DNA from: Plectrocnemia conspersa
Taxonomy: Eukaryota > Arthropoda > Insecta > Trichoptera > Polycentropodidae
Reading direction: 5' to 3'
NCBI GenBank assembly: GCA_009617715.1
Contig: VTFK01000171.1
Location: forward strand, 744,001 to 808,000
Length of the DNA: 64,000 bases
The notes under the pieces were generated by a model, which saw only the letters and a list, made by a program, of their open reading frames with translations, was not told the DNA's origin and did no database searches. This document shows positions 1 through 15,400 of this stretch, in pieces (within the stretch, counting starts at the first letter, position 1; every line of letters begins with the position of its first letter). Made by a program: the position numbers and the translations under genes.

Positions 1-343
1 AAGTAATTTTTATATAAATTGAGACTATTTACCTTAATAATAGAATTATCATATTAAGGATTAGATAAGTTCTTTAATTAAAATATCAAGATTGTTAATA
101 TGCAGTTCATTAAGAAGTAAAAATAATTAGCTTAAATATATAAAAAATAGTACTATTGATATTTTGGCTTAGAACAAAGTGTTTGAACTTGGATTGATTA
201 GGAATAATTTTTGTACGCTGTTTACGGACATTCAATTATTTTCTTATTATAGTGTCATATACTGTTTTAATATCTAGCAGAATCACATTGCTAATTTTTA
301 TTTTAATTATTGAGCGTAAATGCTAAAAACATATTTGATATAG
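1..343. other. A+T-rich sequence, probably unc-5 intron
   Basis: No exon, RNA gene or repeat could be recognised here. If the minus-strand unc-5 gene continues past the left edge, as its open exon 3 phase requires, this stretch lies inside one of its introns. Confidence 0.5.
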
Positions 344-599
344 CAGTGGCGTAGCTACGGGGGGGGGCCGCCCCTGGCGGCACTTGCTTGGGGGCGGCTT
401 ATTCGCGATGGGATCGTCTAGTGTGGTTCTTAACCCTGAATGCACTAAAACATATATAAATCCACGAATAACAAGAGATTAATAATAAACAATTTATTAT
501 TTTAAGAAATGTTGATTTTATGACCCTGCAAAAAATGTATGAGGGGGGGGGCCATTTTCAGGATCGCCCTGAGCGGCACATACCCTAGCTACGCCACTG
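344..599. mobile_element. hAT-like MITE with CAGTGGCGTAGCTA termini
   Basis: This is a 256-bp element bounded by inverted repeats: CAGTGGCGTAGCTA at the left and its complement at the right end. Both ends lead into G- or C-runs. There is no coding capacity. The motif ATATAG lies beside both ends (338-343 and 601-606), which suggests an 8-bp target duplication that has since mutated. The termini resemble those of the larger hAT element at 42719-44726 (CAGGGGCGTA / TACGCCACTG), so mobilisation in trans by a hAT transposase is likely. It sits in the probable unc-5 intron. The boundaries are clear; the superfamily is inferred from the termini. Confidence 0.8.
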
Positions 600-607
600 A
601 ATATAGT

Positions 608-3479
608 ACTTTTTTTTTAATTTATTGATCTTCATCATTCTATATTCGATTAAGAAATCACAGTCAACAAAGGTACTTTTTTTAATGTTAATAGGTAATA
701 AGAATTCAGAAATATTTGGGTTACCCCTATAAGTAAAAAACTCACATATATGTACATATACAATCGATATAATCTGCATCACTCATTTTATTATTTTAAA
801 CAATTTCATGAAATATAAAATTGTGATATATTGTAAAAGTAAAAATTTTATATTTTAATGTTAAAAAGCTTAAGCAAAAATAGTTTACAGGCTTGTAAAG
901 ATATTATTATCAAAGCTATACGAAAAATTAAATATGTGGAATATAAAAATATACGATAAAAAAATATATTTAATATGTTAAAAAACAGTATAATTTTGTC
1001 AAACTAAAAAATATTTTTTAAAGAAATACTTATTTTTTTAGTATGCTCAGCAGCAGCAACTTTTTATTAATAAAAATATTTTAAGTTCTCAATGAATGGA
1101 AAATTTATGGTCACTGTCATTATTACACCTTTATTATCATTTCATACAAACTACAGTAAGAGTGTGAAAAATTACTTTATTACATTTAAACAATATTTGA
1201 AAAGCTGAACAAAGTAATAAAAGTAAAAACTGGCAAAGAATATATAAAAATTCTCAAAGAATTTATAAAAATAAGTATCAGTAAAACAATTAAGTAGTTA
1301 AAAAATATGATGTGGCATTTCGGCGAGAGCGGATCAATATTTTTTTTAGTAAAATACTGCCTAATGACTGATTTATAAACAAAGTATAGTGTTACAGCTG
1401 AAGCCACATTTAAGATGGTTATTCACTTTGTTAATTACGAACATCTACCTAACAATTGCAGTCGCGGTCTTGCAGTGTCTTGATCTGCCCTTGAACATTT
1501 TACTGATCTAACGTTTTTTTTTGAGAATTTCTAAGTGACTTTCTCACTAAAACTGACAATCGACCACGAGGTATCTATCAGTTGACAGCAGTGTTGTCAA
1601 TACAACTGTGCTGCTAATGTAAAAAAAGTGTTCCAAACACAAATAAAATATTGCATAATTAATGCAAAAATGAAAAATTATAACCTACATATATATTTTT
1701 AAGAATCTTTAACTAGAAAATCTGACGTGCTAGATTTTTTGTTTTTGAATTTGAATTGACCTCTGCATATTGCATTATGATCAGGTATTGTTATGCAAGT
1801 TACAACAAAAGGTGAAAAATGTTGGTCTATGTTATTAAGCCAATTGTTTGGTCACTATATCTCTCTTCCAGTGTTGTGTGAAATACTATATATGTCTTAC
1901 TTTAGAGACGTGTTGTTTTTTTTAAGTTCGAAATAGCCGTTAGAATGACTTCTAAATTATAATAAATTTTTCAGGTGTTTGAGATTCCCAAAGAAGTTAA
2001 CCATTTTGCAGACTTCTAGTCGTTTAATATTTAAGATTCGTTATATATTTGACAGTGACAAGCTTTCAAATAAATATATTATTTTTCCTCGCTACATCGA
2101 CGACACTAAATCGCCATCACGTCTTACTGAAGTTTTGTCAAAACATGTTTTAGTCGGACTTGAACCGAATCGTAAAAGTAAGCATTTTATAGTTGCCGTA
2201 AAAAATTCCCAAATCCAATGTTAGTGTAATATCAAATTATCAGAAAGAAAGCGTACAAATCGAGCTTTCACGGTCGTTCACACCTGGCGCGGTGGGCGTA
2301 GGTACTTTTAACACCACACGATTCGCTACACACCACACGCCACGCCAAGCCGGGAGAGTCCTTAGCGCCCAACAAAGGGTCTGGCGCGAGGGCGGCAGTG
2401 TGTGTCGAAAGGTGTGCAGAATTATAAGCAACAGTCATTAGGTTCGGTAATAAACATTCTATTTGTATGGAATTTCAAGCCGGTTTTGTTTGCAATCTGC
2501 GGAAATTTAAAGCTCGGCGGCCGTAAAACGATCAAAGGGGCCGCCATTGTGACGCGACGGGAGGTGTTGCCATGGTGAAGGTCGCGAAAATTACGCGCAA
2601 TAATTATTGTGACATTTTTACGGTCGATGGTATAAATCTAAACTTGGCAAGAAGCTCGGTGGTAACCCAAAATAATAAAAAAAAATACGGGCATGGTAAT
2701 ATTTCATCGTTATATAATTAAAAGTATTTTGTGAAAGAAAATTACAAATCTTTCAGAAGAATATTAATCTTATTATATTTAGTCATATTTTAATTTATAT
2801 TCAATTAAATAAATATACATGCTTAGAGCACGCCTTAAATATGTTATTAGTAGTTATTTAAGCAAAATCGCGGAAACAAAATGTTGTGACATACACACAT
2901 TTTACTTAAATTATTTATCATATTCTATAACAACAATTCCAATACCTTAAATATTACATAAGCAAGACGTAAATATTTTCGTATCTACCCTGTATGTTTA
3001 TTTATAAACACATCTGCTGGGATAACGTATGAAATACGCATTCATCATTTTTGCACCGAGAAAGAATGGCATACAAACGGAAGGGCTAAAAGTTACGTTA
3101 AAAAGTTCCCGCGGGAATAAATCATGCAAGCTAAACTTTTGGGTCGATGTTATTTCGATATTAGCTTTATATTTATATATGCCTCTTTTTTATATTGAAC
3201 AAGGCACGCGTCACACGTTTCTGCATCGCTGACGTTTATTTTATTGCAATTTATTCGATATATTCAAAGCAAACGTTTTTACGCACCCTCGTAGTAAAAA
3301 ATAGGTGTTAAAATACATGGATTGCCTAAAAATTCACAAACTTTCAAAGTAATATATCATAATGTTTACAATAATTTATATAATCAAATTTCATAAAGTT
3401 ATAAATATATTAAAAAGCATAAATAAAGGTGTGTGAACTTTTTGATTATCTCTAGCATATTTAAATAAAATTTACTTAC
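608..3479. other. Probable unc-5 intron 3 with one GC-richer island
   Basis: No UNC-5 exon was recognised here on the minus strand, so the next coding exon is probably beyond base 1. Most of the stretch is A+T-rich and featureless. About 2250-2640 is clearly GC-richer and contains CpG-rich words and a GCCGCCATTGT motif at 2540-2550. It could be an intronic regulatory element. A plus-strand open frame of 81 codons at 1979-2224 has no recognisable domain and is not called as a gene. Confidence 0.45.
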
Positions 3480-6400
3480 AAGCTATTTCCACGTACGCAG
3501 ATTGGCTACGTATATCCCCCGATCCAGCCCATGCTACGCAGTGGCAGATAAATCTGCCAGGACCAAAGTATTCTTCGACTTGATTGCGGGTCACGTTACA
3601 GTCGCTTTCTACGATGCGGACTCCATTTTGAGGATCGACGAAGTCCACTTGCTTAGGACAAGTCAATCTGCCACCATTGCATTTGAAGTATACCTGAAAA
3701 TGTAAAAATGTTATATTTATATTTGTATTTAAAACTTAAACTGTGTAAGCGTTATGTATCAATTTTAATATTACTGTTCAGAATATTGAATGAGAAATTA
3801 ACCAGGTAGCAATTTATAATTAATTCATAATAATTTAAAAATAATGATAATAGCTTAGAAATATATGTTGAATATAACAAGCGTTGCTAGGCAACATATT
3901 TTGTCATAATACGCCATATTAGACAAGTGAAGAAATAATCACACTATGAATATATTATTTTTGAATTTAATTTTCAACTGTTTTCAAAAAAAAATTCAAG
4001 TTTTTATATGAAAACATTAGTATTGTTTCTTCGACTTTCTTTTTTTATGGAGCGAAACATAGATCATTAATAATAATAAAATATGGAAATTTATTTCCTA
4101 GATATTTTATAAATATATTAAATTATCAATGAAAGCTCTACATAAAGGATATACCATTAAACATTTGCATGAGAAAAAAAATACATTAAATGCTCTCTAC
4201 AGATGTAATTGTCAGATAGAGTTAGATCATACCTTGAGGGCATTGGCAGCCCGACACTGCAGAGTGGCCGGCTTGTTCTTCATCACAAAGGAATTCTTTG
4301 GCTCCAGCAGAAACGTGGGCAGATGATCCGATCCAGGTTGTAGTATATGATCAGACCCAGAAGGCAGGAGATCCTGTCCATCGTCATCGTGATCCAAATC
4401 CAAATCATCATGATGATCCGGATCTTCGGCATTCTTGTTGTGCTTCGAATCGTACTCGTTCTCATATTCCTGCTCCATATCTTCATCCACCTCTAATATT
4501 GGAGGTTTGTGGTTAGGATTATACGGATCGTAAGGTTCAGGGTACAAATTTCCCATCGGGTTTATTTCCTTTGAGGAAGAAGACTCGTTCGAAGTCTTTT
4601 CAACGTCGAAACTTTGAATCGGTTTAGATTGGTGCGCTTCCTCATCGTCCCCCGTCGACTCCGGAAAGTGTTCCATGACCAGTTCACCTGAAAAGATATT
4701 ACATATATGTAGTATATAAAAATTATACATTTTCCAATAAACCCACAGCACCCTCCCCCCCACAGGGATTGCGTCTGTAACAGAGTTTGATTGGATGCAA
4801 TATGATATAATGTGGAAACGGATTGATCAAATGTATTATACATATTGTATGACATATACAATTTTCAATGGCGTGCGTTATTTTTATTATAGTCAATATA
4901 ATATATGTAAAAATCTGCCTTCGTACTTATTTGTAAATATAATATATTATTTTTTTAAAGATAAAGTGCACAATATATTCTGTTCCAAATGATTGTTTTG
5001 TAATGGAAATCCACTTAATATTATTTTTATTTTAAAGTGTATATCGTTTAACGAGCTAGCGTAGTGCTTGTGATATTAAAATATTAGTAAAAATTATAGG
5101 CAAAAATATAAATAAGTTTTATATTTATTAAACCCAAATCTCATTTTAATATTGTATGTTTTAATAATAAAAATTAGTAAATATGTTTGGCATAAAAAAA
5201 TATTTCATAATTATTATTGATAAATTAAATAAATTTACAATTTTAGGTGAAAGAGATTTTTTAGTATGGGGGTTTAAACCTCCTGCACGATTAACGATAA
5301 AATAATGACCATTTCAAACAAATGAAAAAAAAAACAATCGTAACAATCGCCACCTATTAACCGCCAAGAGACGTTAATCAATGGTAAAAATCCATTAGTA
5401 TCGAAAAACTTCCATTTTTTTATGAAATGCGTTAACAAAGGACTATTGTTATTTTTACTTATTGTTAATGATCGCCAAAAGTGGCCAACCGGCACAATCA
5501 TACTCTGAACTCTTAGATATTTTTACTGTATATTTTTCCACATTGACGAGTGCACCTCATCTGTCAATAAATTATTTTACTCTTATAAGAGAGAGTCACT
5601 CCTCTTCAATTCAAAACAGTCCAGCTTGTGTCGATTGTCCCGTGTCATCCATGCTTGCCGCGTATTTTGGCATGTATACATTTATTTAAAAATAAATTAA
5701 AAATGCTTGAATTACACATATAATATCACCCACTAATATCCCAAAAATATAATAATCGCAAATTCCGATATCCCAAGCACAATAAAAATCGAAACATACT
5801 AAGGTTATAGCTTCAAACACATGCCTTCAGATCGAATTCAAATTGCAAATACTTGGCAGTAGTATTTCATTCAATCTTTTAACTAAGGTTCAAATGACTT
5901 ATCGCAATGACAAATTAATTATTTGAATGAACGTTTGATGTACTAGTTTAAAGTTTTTGTTTGATTATTGCATTTAAAATTATTATTTTGTAATAACACT
6001 CTTTATGTACCACCACTGGTTCACATGACTGCGATATGTCAGAATATAATCTAGTGGAAGCGGTGCGGGCAGTATGAATGGACCAGAAATGACATTTCGT
6101 TGGATGTAATTGAACCAGAGGGTTACTGCAAGTCTTTGCCAGACGAACCTATCTATTTTTGCACGCTCCGATAGCCAAATACCCACTTTGATGTTTAAAC
6201 CGCTTATCTGATTTATATTTGTGACTTGTATGAATTAAAAATAATATTGCAAAGTCGATGGTATGGTTATTATTAAGCTATGCTTTAGGTACAAGTAATA
6301 CTGTTTAATAATTGCAATAAAAAAAACGATTAATATTATTGAAGAATATATAAAATATCATTAGAGAAAAAATACAGTAAAACTTGGAGCCCTAGTGCAA

Positions 6401-9400
6401 CTTTCAATATCCGTTCTTGAGATAAGGTTAAGCTGGAAAAAAAATCTTATGAATTATTAGAATAAATTAAAATTAGTAATTACGACATTCAAGACACAAT
6501 ACAAATAATTAAAAATCGTGGTTAAAGAATTTCAACTTTAGTAGATATGAAGTATTAGTTTATTGATATAGTTTAAAATGGAAATTAATCTTATTTAAAA
6601 TTTATTATATTTATAATTATATTCTATATTCTTGTTTTTATATAGTATTTATATTGTCTGTATGTTTGAGATTATTAGGTATGTATTGTCTATTTTTTAT
6701 GCGGCTTAAAAGTATTTTTCTGATCATGGAAATTGCGCTCTAAGTCAATATAGTACTTTTAAATTATTTTCAATACTTTTGCTTCTTTTTGTTTATATTG
6801 GGATTTTTAATCTATTGCAAATCATTTAATCGTAATTTTTATATAATTATAATTAAAACCATATTTCAAAAACGTGCTACAAATTTTAATAATTTAATAA
6901 AACACAACATTTGGTTTTGCTGAAGCAGCTTTTTACACCTGTGTTTTATGGCATCATTAAGGATTTTTAACGCGAGATTTATTCGAAGGATTCTATTACG
7001 CTGAAAAAAACCCTCTCATTATTTAAATATATAAAATTTTATACACACACAATAACGAAACATAACTTAATATAATCCTTAAAAATAAAGCTAAACAGTT
7101 TCTCTTTTATTTTTTTTAACAAAAATATTTTTTGAGATTTTTTTAATAACCACTGGATTAAGGTGTTCCCCATTGAAACTATTATGATTCAAATTTTTTT
7201 CAGGCGGCACCCCTTTGGGCCCAGAGCATTAGGGCGTCCCGTAAAGGAGGCTGCCATAAATCAAGCCACATTGTTATCGTCGCGCCACTGAAAATGTTTT
7301 GATATCGTTTTATAAATATATATAGTAAAAAAAAGAGGTAAGAGTATAATTTAATAATACACCAGCGGTCCATGTTATTTTTTTTGCCCAACCTTTTCGC
7401 CCTTTCTGCGCGCAATTTTAATATGAACATAAAATCCCTTCGTTCATCTGTAAACGCCCCAGGTTCAATGGAGCTCTGATCCGGATTATCATTTGTGCCG
7501 ACGAAATCTTTCATATGCTGAAATTGCAGTTCTCTAACATTGCGAGAAAGCGTAGTATTCATTTTCCAGATATTCCAATTTGGAGAGGTGTATTTTTTTA
7601 ATTAGGAAAGTTCAAACTTTTTCTGGGGGTATTACAGGGTTTATTAGCTATATTTTACTATAATACTATAAAATAAGAAATATGATGATACACTATTGCT
7701 GTTATTATTTTTTATTTTGTTAATGTGAAATATACGTAGCATATATGTTATATAAACAAATTAGCGTTATTATTTTTACCTAAATTTTAATTAAATAAGT
7801 TGAGTTACATTTTTTACGGGTTTACAATTTTTTTGGGCTTAAAATTGATTTATAATAAATAAACTTGATTTAAAAAGTGATTCATAATTTATAATAACCA
7901 TATTTATTATCTGAAAAATTATTTAAGTTAAATATAAGTTTTAAAACTGCACTTTTAGATTATTATTTTTTTCAAATCATTATAATATTATATTTACTAG
8001 AATATTTATTTAATAATTAAATCTATACTATAAAACAGAAAATACATGTGTATGTCTGTCTGTCACAAAAACTCCTTCCGAACAGTAGCGACGTGATATT
8101 TGCACATATCATTTTGACTGCCATTTCTAGGTAAATTGTGCTATTTTTAACATTAAACTTTTATTAATTTAAAACAAGCTACTGCAATACGTGCCAATAA
8201 AACTACTATAGAAATTGAACAGCGACGTACTAACGACCGACTATGTTCTACTGTTATATGTCAAGGCATTACGTATTACAATAAAATAAATAAATAATAA
8301 CAACCTAATTTTTTTATAATGAATTAAGAATGAGTTTGAATCTATCTATTAAATTAGTATTTTTATATTTTTGAGTTTTAATGGACATGAATTTTAAAAC
8401 TATCTTATTAATGAAGAAGCGTAAATTATTTTGTTATGGTTTACTGAAAACACACCATTAAGGATTGTCGTTTTATTTAGATAAATTGTTATGTTAACTC
8501 AAAAATCATCGTCTTAGGATCAACATCCAAAATTCGTTGAACTTTGTATTGTTTTTCTATATTTCGAAAATCCGCAAGATATTTTAAGAAGAAAATCTAG
8601 TGTATATAGTGTACTAGCAAAATTAAAAAAAATCTTAAGGAATTTAATGATTTTGGTATAAGACAATCTGAATTTTTAATATATGAGGCAAAATAAAAAT
8701 TAGTTTATATTTTGTAATGGTCGTTAGTTTATTTAATTTAGTTTTTTTAGCTTGTAATTAAATTGGTTATATATTTGTACTCATTATTACATAAAATAAA
8801 TTAAATGTACAGAAATATATGGACATATATTTTTTTTTGTAAAAATTCGAAAATCGGTTTAAATTGATTTCCAATTAAAAGCAAAAATCGTTTTTATAAG
8901 ACGGTTTCTATGCAAAAGCTAAGCGATTCATGTTTTTAATTATCAACTTATATTCTGAAATAGACAATAAATAGTAAATTTATTTATTACTATGTTATTT
9001 ATTATATAACATATCTCCTTTCATTTCCTTTTTATTATATTTTAAGAACGGAAGATGCTATTTTAATTTAGTTAAATGGTTAATCTCAAAGTATTATTGT
9101 TCGGCAATTACACCTAAAATTAAGTTCATCACAATTTACTTGTAAATATTTTAATATCGTATTTACCACAAAATAAATCCATTCTAAAAGTCAATCACAT
9201 AAATAAATTTAATGATTTAATACAAAATAAATCGATTGTTTAAGAAAATTATGCAAAATAAATGCAGTTGTAAAGTCAATAACTTATTTATAAAGTTGAA
9301 AAGAAAAATTTGTGAATATAATATAAACATACTAAAAAAATAAATTTAAAATAAATCTAAATAATAAAAAAATAAATCTATAAAATAAACACACCTAATA

Positions 9401-12400
9401 AAATCTTTATCATAAAACTACTAATAACCTCTACTGTGTTACAGTTATATTTTTCGGTAAAACCAGTTAATCCTTCTGGCGATATGAATAATCTTTTTTC
9501 ATGATTGATATGTATTTTTTTCTGAATTCCAATACTTTTAAAAATAAAGTACGTTACAAAATATATTGTAAGCAATTATATGTACAGTGATTTTTTTCTC
9601 TTTAGAAAACACATTTTTAATTTAATACAATTTCTATTGTATTGACTTTATATGTGAATATATTATATTTTTTTTAATATTTAATTTTTATTTAATAAAA
9701 AAAATATAATATTGAAATTAAATATAAATTTCTTTTCAGTGAGTTGGCATTAGAATTTAGGGATCCAAGCTTATGTAGTAGTTTATTATACATTTCTCTA
9801 TGAAATGCATAACTTTTTATATAAATTTCTATTTAACTTCCTTAAAATGTATTTTCTAATATTATATATATTTTTTTAGTTACTTGAAACCTATCAAACT
9901 TTTGTTCGTGCCTAAAAAATTTTGACAACTACCGATATGTTACAAAAAACAGTTTATATTATTTATATACAATTAACATTCTGGATTTACGTTTTATGAG
10001 ATCCAAATACAATGAAGCAATTATTTTGAATGATAAAATGTTCCTGGCATGAGTTCACGAGAGCATGTCACCCAGGTAATGGCATTCAAAGCGCTGTCTC
10101 CTCCCCGGAGAGCCGATAAGTGAGGACTTCTCGGCCTTTTCACACTTCGTTTGTCTCCCGTGAAATTTCAAGTGCACTCACTGAGCAAATATTTAGATTT
10201 TAAATGGCACTTCACTCCGCACCTGGCAATCAGATATAATCAGAAGACGATGAAATGCGTGACGAGAAGCATTTTTCTTGAGAGCTTTAGCAGTCCGATA
10301 TAAGTATGTGTGTATTTATCATAAAAATATTTTATTTGGTGATGATATGATATATCAGTAAGCAAGGAATAGTTTAAAGTTACTTTAGGTGTTAAAAAAG
10401 TAACCGAAAGCAAAAAGTTACATTTTAAATCAAGGCGTGTCGTTAAAAAATAATAATCAATATTTAAAAAATAATTAGTGGCGTACTTAAAAATAACACA
10501 GAAATTTAATTTATTAACTTAATGAGGTTTCTGCTGTAATATTATGAAGGTATTCAGGTTTAATTAAATTAATATAAAACTGAATAGTCATTTAAAAGAG
10601 GCTTTGAACAATATTTCAATTCCATGTATTATAAATTGAATCGGGATAAACCCGCATATTTTTAAAATAATCTAGATCCAGGTAATTTTTAACGGATACC
10701 CGGTTATTGTCATTCCAATAAATTATTTGATTTGTCCAAATATGAGCCGTTCACGCCATTTAGCGTATGTTATTTAACTATCGGATAAAATGTTGATTAT
10801 ATTAATAAATCCTAATAAAAATTTTTTTTTATAGTTTAACAATTTTCAATGCGATTTAAATGATATTTGAAATAATAATTATTATTTATAAAATTCCGGT
10901 AAATATAAATAATAAAAAAATGTCTGCAAAAATAAAATGTGATTTTTAATGCTTTGTGCGTGTATTTTTCTAGAAATAAATAAATTCAGTTTCAATAAAA
11001 CTGAATTTTTGAAAAATATAATCATCACTATTTGAGGATATTAAAATCCTATTATTTATTTCAAACATTGTAAACAAGATTTGGTATTTGATATATCGTA
11101 TGTACGTTTTACAAAAATAATTCAGAAAAAGGCTAAGAAATGTTCAGACACTAAATCGTTAATTCATAATATGAGAAATATTAGTAGCTGGATTTTTACT
11201 ATACCTATGGCGACAAGCAAAAAAACAATTTGGAACTTATGTATCTGGTAATAAAAAAATACTAAACTGGGTGTTCCCCTTAAACTAAAAAAAAAAATCA
11301 AGCAGTTACTCACGTTACAGAAGTCATACAAAACTCAGCTCGTGGTACAATACCCCTAATAAAAAATAACAACAAACTAGATAATTTACCCCTACTAGTT
11401 CGAAAAAAACAAACAAGTGAAAGAAGCAATAAAATCAAACAAAATAAAGCAACAAAAGAGTTCAATACAATACTATCGGAAAAAAATTATTCTTTCTAGA
11501 AAACAACAAAAATAATTTGCGCAACCACAATTGCATACACCATCCATTAAATATTCGATAAGAAATATTCCAACTACTGAAGTTAGATAAGCAAAATCTT
11601 AAGCAAATTTGCTTACAAATATATCTTTATACAGACAAATATAAGAAAAATGATTGTATGAATTTGATAAAGATTCATGTAGTAAATAAAATCAGAACTG
11701 TAATTTTAATGTATTATTCTTAAATGATCAGAAAAAAAGTTTGATTTATGGATATATGTTACAGGAAGATATTGTACGTACCCACTCTTATTAGCATTGA
11801 CTAATATCTATCAAAGTCATGATATCCTATTTACCGATCGGCTACTGTTGGTGAATATTTGATATTATGCCTCGTCAATAGTATCAGAATCATCAAAAAT
11901 GAACTCGTACAAATGGCGTTTGTTGTAAATTAAACATTAATACTCGGACTCTGAATTTGACGAGGGAGGGCACGCAAAATGGACATTAATATTCATTGTC
12001 GGTCCACGCCGCAGCTATTTATTAATTATTTATCATATTATCCTGGGTCGAAACAGACACACAGACAACGATCAGATACTTGCCGTAAACGATAATTATA
12101 AAGATGTGAGCTGATTATGAAAAAATGCTTAGAGAGAAAATAATATGGTTTAATGATTTCAAGTTTATAATGACTCAAATGAGAAGCCTATGTACGTTAT
12201 CTTAAAATCAATATGATGCGTTAATTAAGTAAAGGGAAAATCACGAATTTTAAATTAAATTTGCAATTATATTTTTTTAATTTTCCATATCTATTCAACA
12301 CGTTTACATAAACGACGAAGTAAACGAGTCCTAATAAATAACTATTGATCTCTAAGATACACTTATTAGTTTTAATTTGGCAACGTGACAAGATAAGATA

Positions 12401-15400
12401 AATGTAAAAAATGACATAGAATAAGAAAAACAATAAGTGATTTTGAAAGACACTTTCTTTCTATTTATGGAAGTAATTAGAAAAATAAATATAGCCAAAA
12501 AGATTGCCAATTTAGGATGAACAGATAAGGCACTAAAATAATAAAAATAAATATGATTTTGTTGGAAAATATAGAAGGGCTTAGATTTATAGATTATGTA
12601 CAAAATACACAATTTACAGAAGCCCATATGTACAATAAATCTAAACCATTGAAGAATAAGCAATAGTTGTAATGTATCTGAATAATTTTAAATCGTCAGA
12701 AAAAAATCTGAGTAAACAACAATTGTACTTGCATTATCTAAACATAAAAATAAATAACATGTACAGAGATTTGATCCATATGGTTCTTAAGAGCGTGCCA
12801 ATTAATCTTTTGAATGTGTTTTCTTGTCTATGTATAAACATATCACAGTACAGTAGTATCACTGGCAATGTTAATACTATTTTCGGTGCAACATTAAAGA
12901 GCAAGTCTATTAAGTTTTTATCGTACATTTTTACCAAATGCTACTTTTATCCATAAAAAATTGTTGAGAAGCACATGGAAACACTTAAGTTCCGAAGCCA
13001 TTAAACCCGCATGCCGGATACACTGTGAAATTAGCCAGGACGGCACTGACGAATGCGTTTAATTAATGGTGTGCTACTGCACCTTGTCTTTGAGTGGGAG
13101 CAGTGCATATTTGTGGAAGAACTTATTACTGGTTGGTAAGCCACCGCAATTCTTCATCAAAAGAGGTGTGCAAGGATACGCTCTTTTGCCAGTTTCAAAC
13201 GACCAGAAAATGAAAGATGCATATCTCCGATGTAACACCATAGAGAGAAGGCACATAATATATTATATACATGCATAATATATGCTACAAAATAAAGCTA
13301 AAATTCATCACTGTTTTTTTAATTATTAAATGTATTAAATTTTTTACAATAAAATATTTAAGAAAATAACTGTGAAAGGATCAGATTAAGAAACTGTCAT
13401 TTGATGACTCTTATTTCTGGCTTAAATTTGTATACTTCTTACTAATAATATCTACGTTATTATTATTAAATATATTTTTATTATCAAATATTTTTTTAAT
13501 ATTATATAGTAATGATGTAGAATAATGTTTGTATTTGTGTTTCTTCTTAGTCATTATGAGTATATTTTTAAATATACCAGAACATCTGAAAATCTGGATT
13601 AAAACGTCAAAATAAAATTTGAAATCCGGTTTTAGATTGATACATATAATCATAGAATATTAGTATCTTCGTTGGTGTTCCGTTTTGATTCCAAATTTAA
13701 AACATTTCTGGTCGAGATGTCTAAAACTTGTCGTCGTTACTGAACCGTTGACATATATAATGATCTTCGAATGCGACTGATGCACGATGACGCCATTAAT
13801 CTTTGAAAAATTCAACTCATGGACCGCACCATCCGAATCGAATGGATTCATTCAAAGATATATTTTTAGATTAACTTTTGTTTTTGAAAAATGTTTTGAT
13901 CAAATAATATTTTTCATCAGATGATGTAGTGATCGTTAAAAATTAGGCACGGATTTACAGAATGCGCTTCCGACGCTAATTAAGAACATGTTTAATTATC
14001 CTCCAACGAAAGATCAAAGATAATAAACACAGCCTAGGGCGAAACTAAAAATAATTAGTCATATGCGGCATGACTGAATAAAGCGTTGGATCTTTGTTGG
14101 GTCAAGTTAGTTGATAGCTTTTTGTTTGATTAAAAAAAAACTATTAAATATTAATCTACATGCCTATTTTTACAGCTTATCTATATTTAAAGTTTTAAAA
14201 GCGTGACGAGAAGTAGTTATATTTTAAGTAGATATTTAGTTTTTCATTCGCTAAAAATATTCAAGTTGATTTTGACATAGCATTTTAACTACACAATAAA
14301 TGCTATTTATACTCTTCTAGACGTAAATTAATATAGTTATGAAAATAATATATAAAATACACAAACTTAAACTTATAAGACTTGTATTATACAGTATATA
14401 TAATACATTTTTCCTACTTTTAGAACAACTAACACATCCATCGGTGAGCACAAACACCCCATAACTTTTCAAGGGTTTCTTGGCAACACGTGTCTCTAGA
14501 AGAGGGTGCCACTTCGTCGATTTATTGGCGTCGTTATTTAATTTTTGATACTTTCACTAGAGCACATAAATAATTACTTAAATATAGAATTGTGTTGATA
14601 ATTCCAATGAATGACTTATTTTTGCGTACATTTTGCTGAGTGTTGTAAAGCGCGAGCTCAATAAACAAAATTGTGTTTTGAATAAACACGTTATTCTTTT
14701 TGTACGTTTCCTGGAAATCCTGTCAGATTTCAGCGTGTTGTTCTGAAAAGGATGTCACCACATGCTATCTGAGTGTCTCCGGTCGACGTTTTAGTTAATT
14801 AAAGGCAACGCCTCATTCATGTACGCGTCCGTCAAAGTATGGGTACTCAGATTTAACAGTGCAAAACTAGATGTGTTTAAAATTAAAATGAGGATATATT
14901 TAACTATACAAATATAAAGCAATCCTTATATTAGTAGTATATACTTTTTATATAAAATAAATTAATAACATTCCCAACATTGTTAATTCAATTAATTAAT
15001 GTATCAAATTATCTTTGTTATGTATCTGTTATGTATACATTTATTATTAGGTTCCTATATTGCTTAATATAATATAACATTTATTTATATACTTTTGTAG
15101 TAAAAAATGTACTACTGTTTATTTCCAGCAAAATATTTGCCACATTTAACCTTAAAAAATGTCGGTTTGTTAGAAACAGAAATTACAATGACACGTTTCG
15201 ATCATACAATTATATTTTTATGGGGTTTTAACTACATGTACAATTAATTTAGAGACCAGTTTGAACCAATAAAAATAAATAGAAATGTATATAAATGGAA
15301 GAGAGATTTCGGGGCAAAACAATTGCGTTAATATTTGTTAATATTTCACGCACCATTTATCGGGATCCCACAGAAATTCCTCGTTACGACCAGAAAATCA

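Noticed and set aside
1979..2224. 81-codon plus-strand frame
   Set aside because: No domain recognised, no promoter or splice support, and an ATG is not clear at its start.
4129..4516. Plus-strand frames over the unc-5 exon 2 region
   Set aside because: They are shadows of the minus-strand exon, which has splice sites and a recognisable Ig domain.
12221..13851. Several frames of 60-103 codons on both strands in unc-5 intron 1
   Set aside because: A+T-rich composition, mutual overlap and lack of any family resemblance suggest chance.
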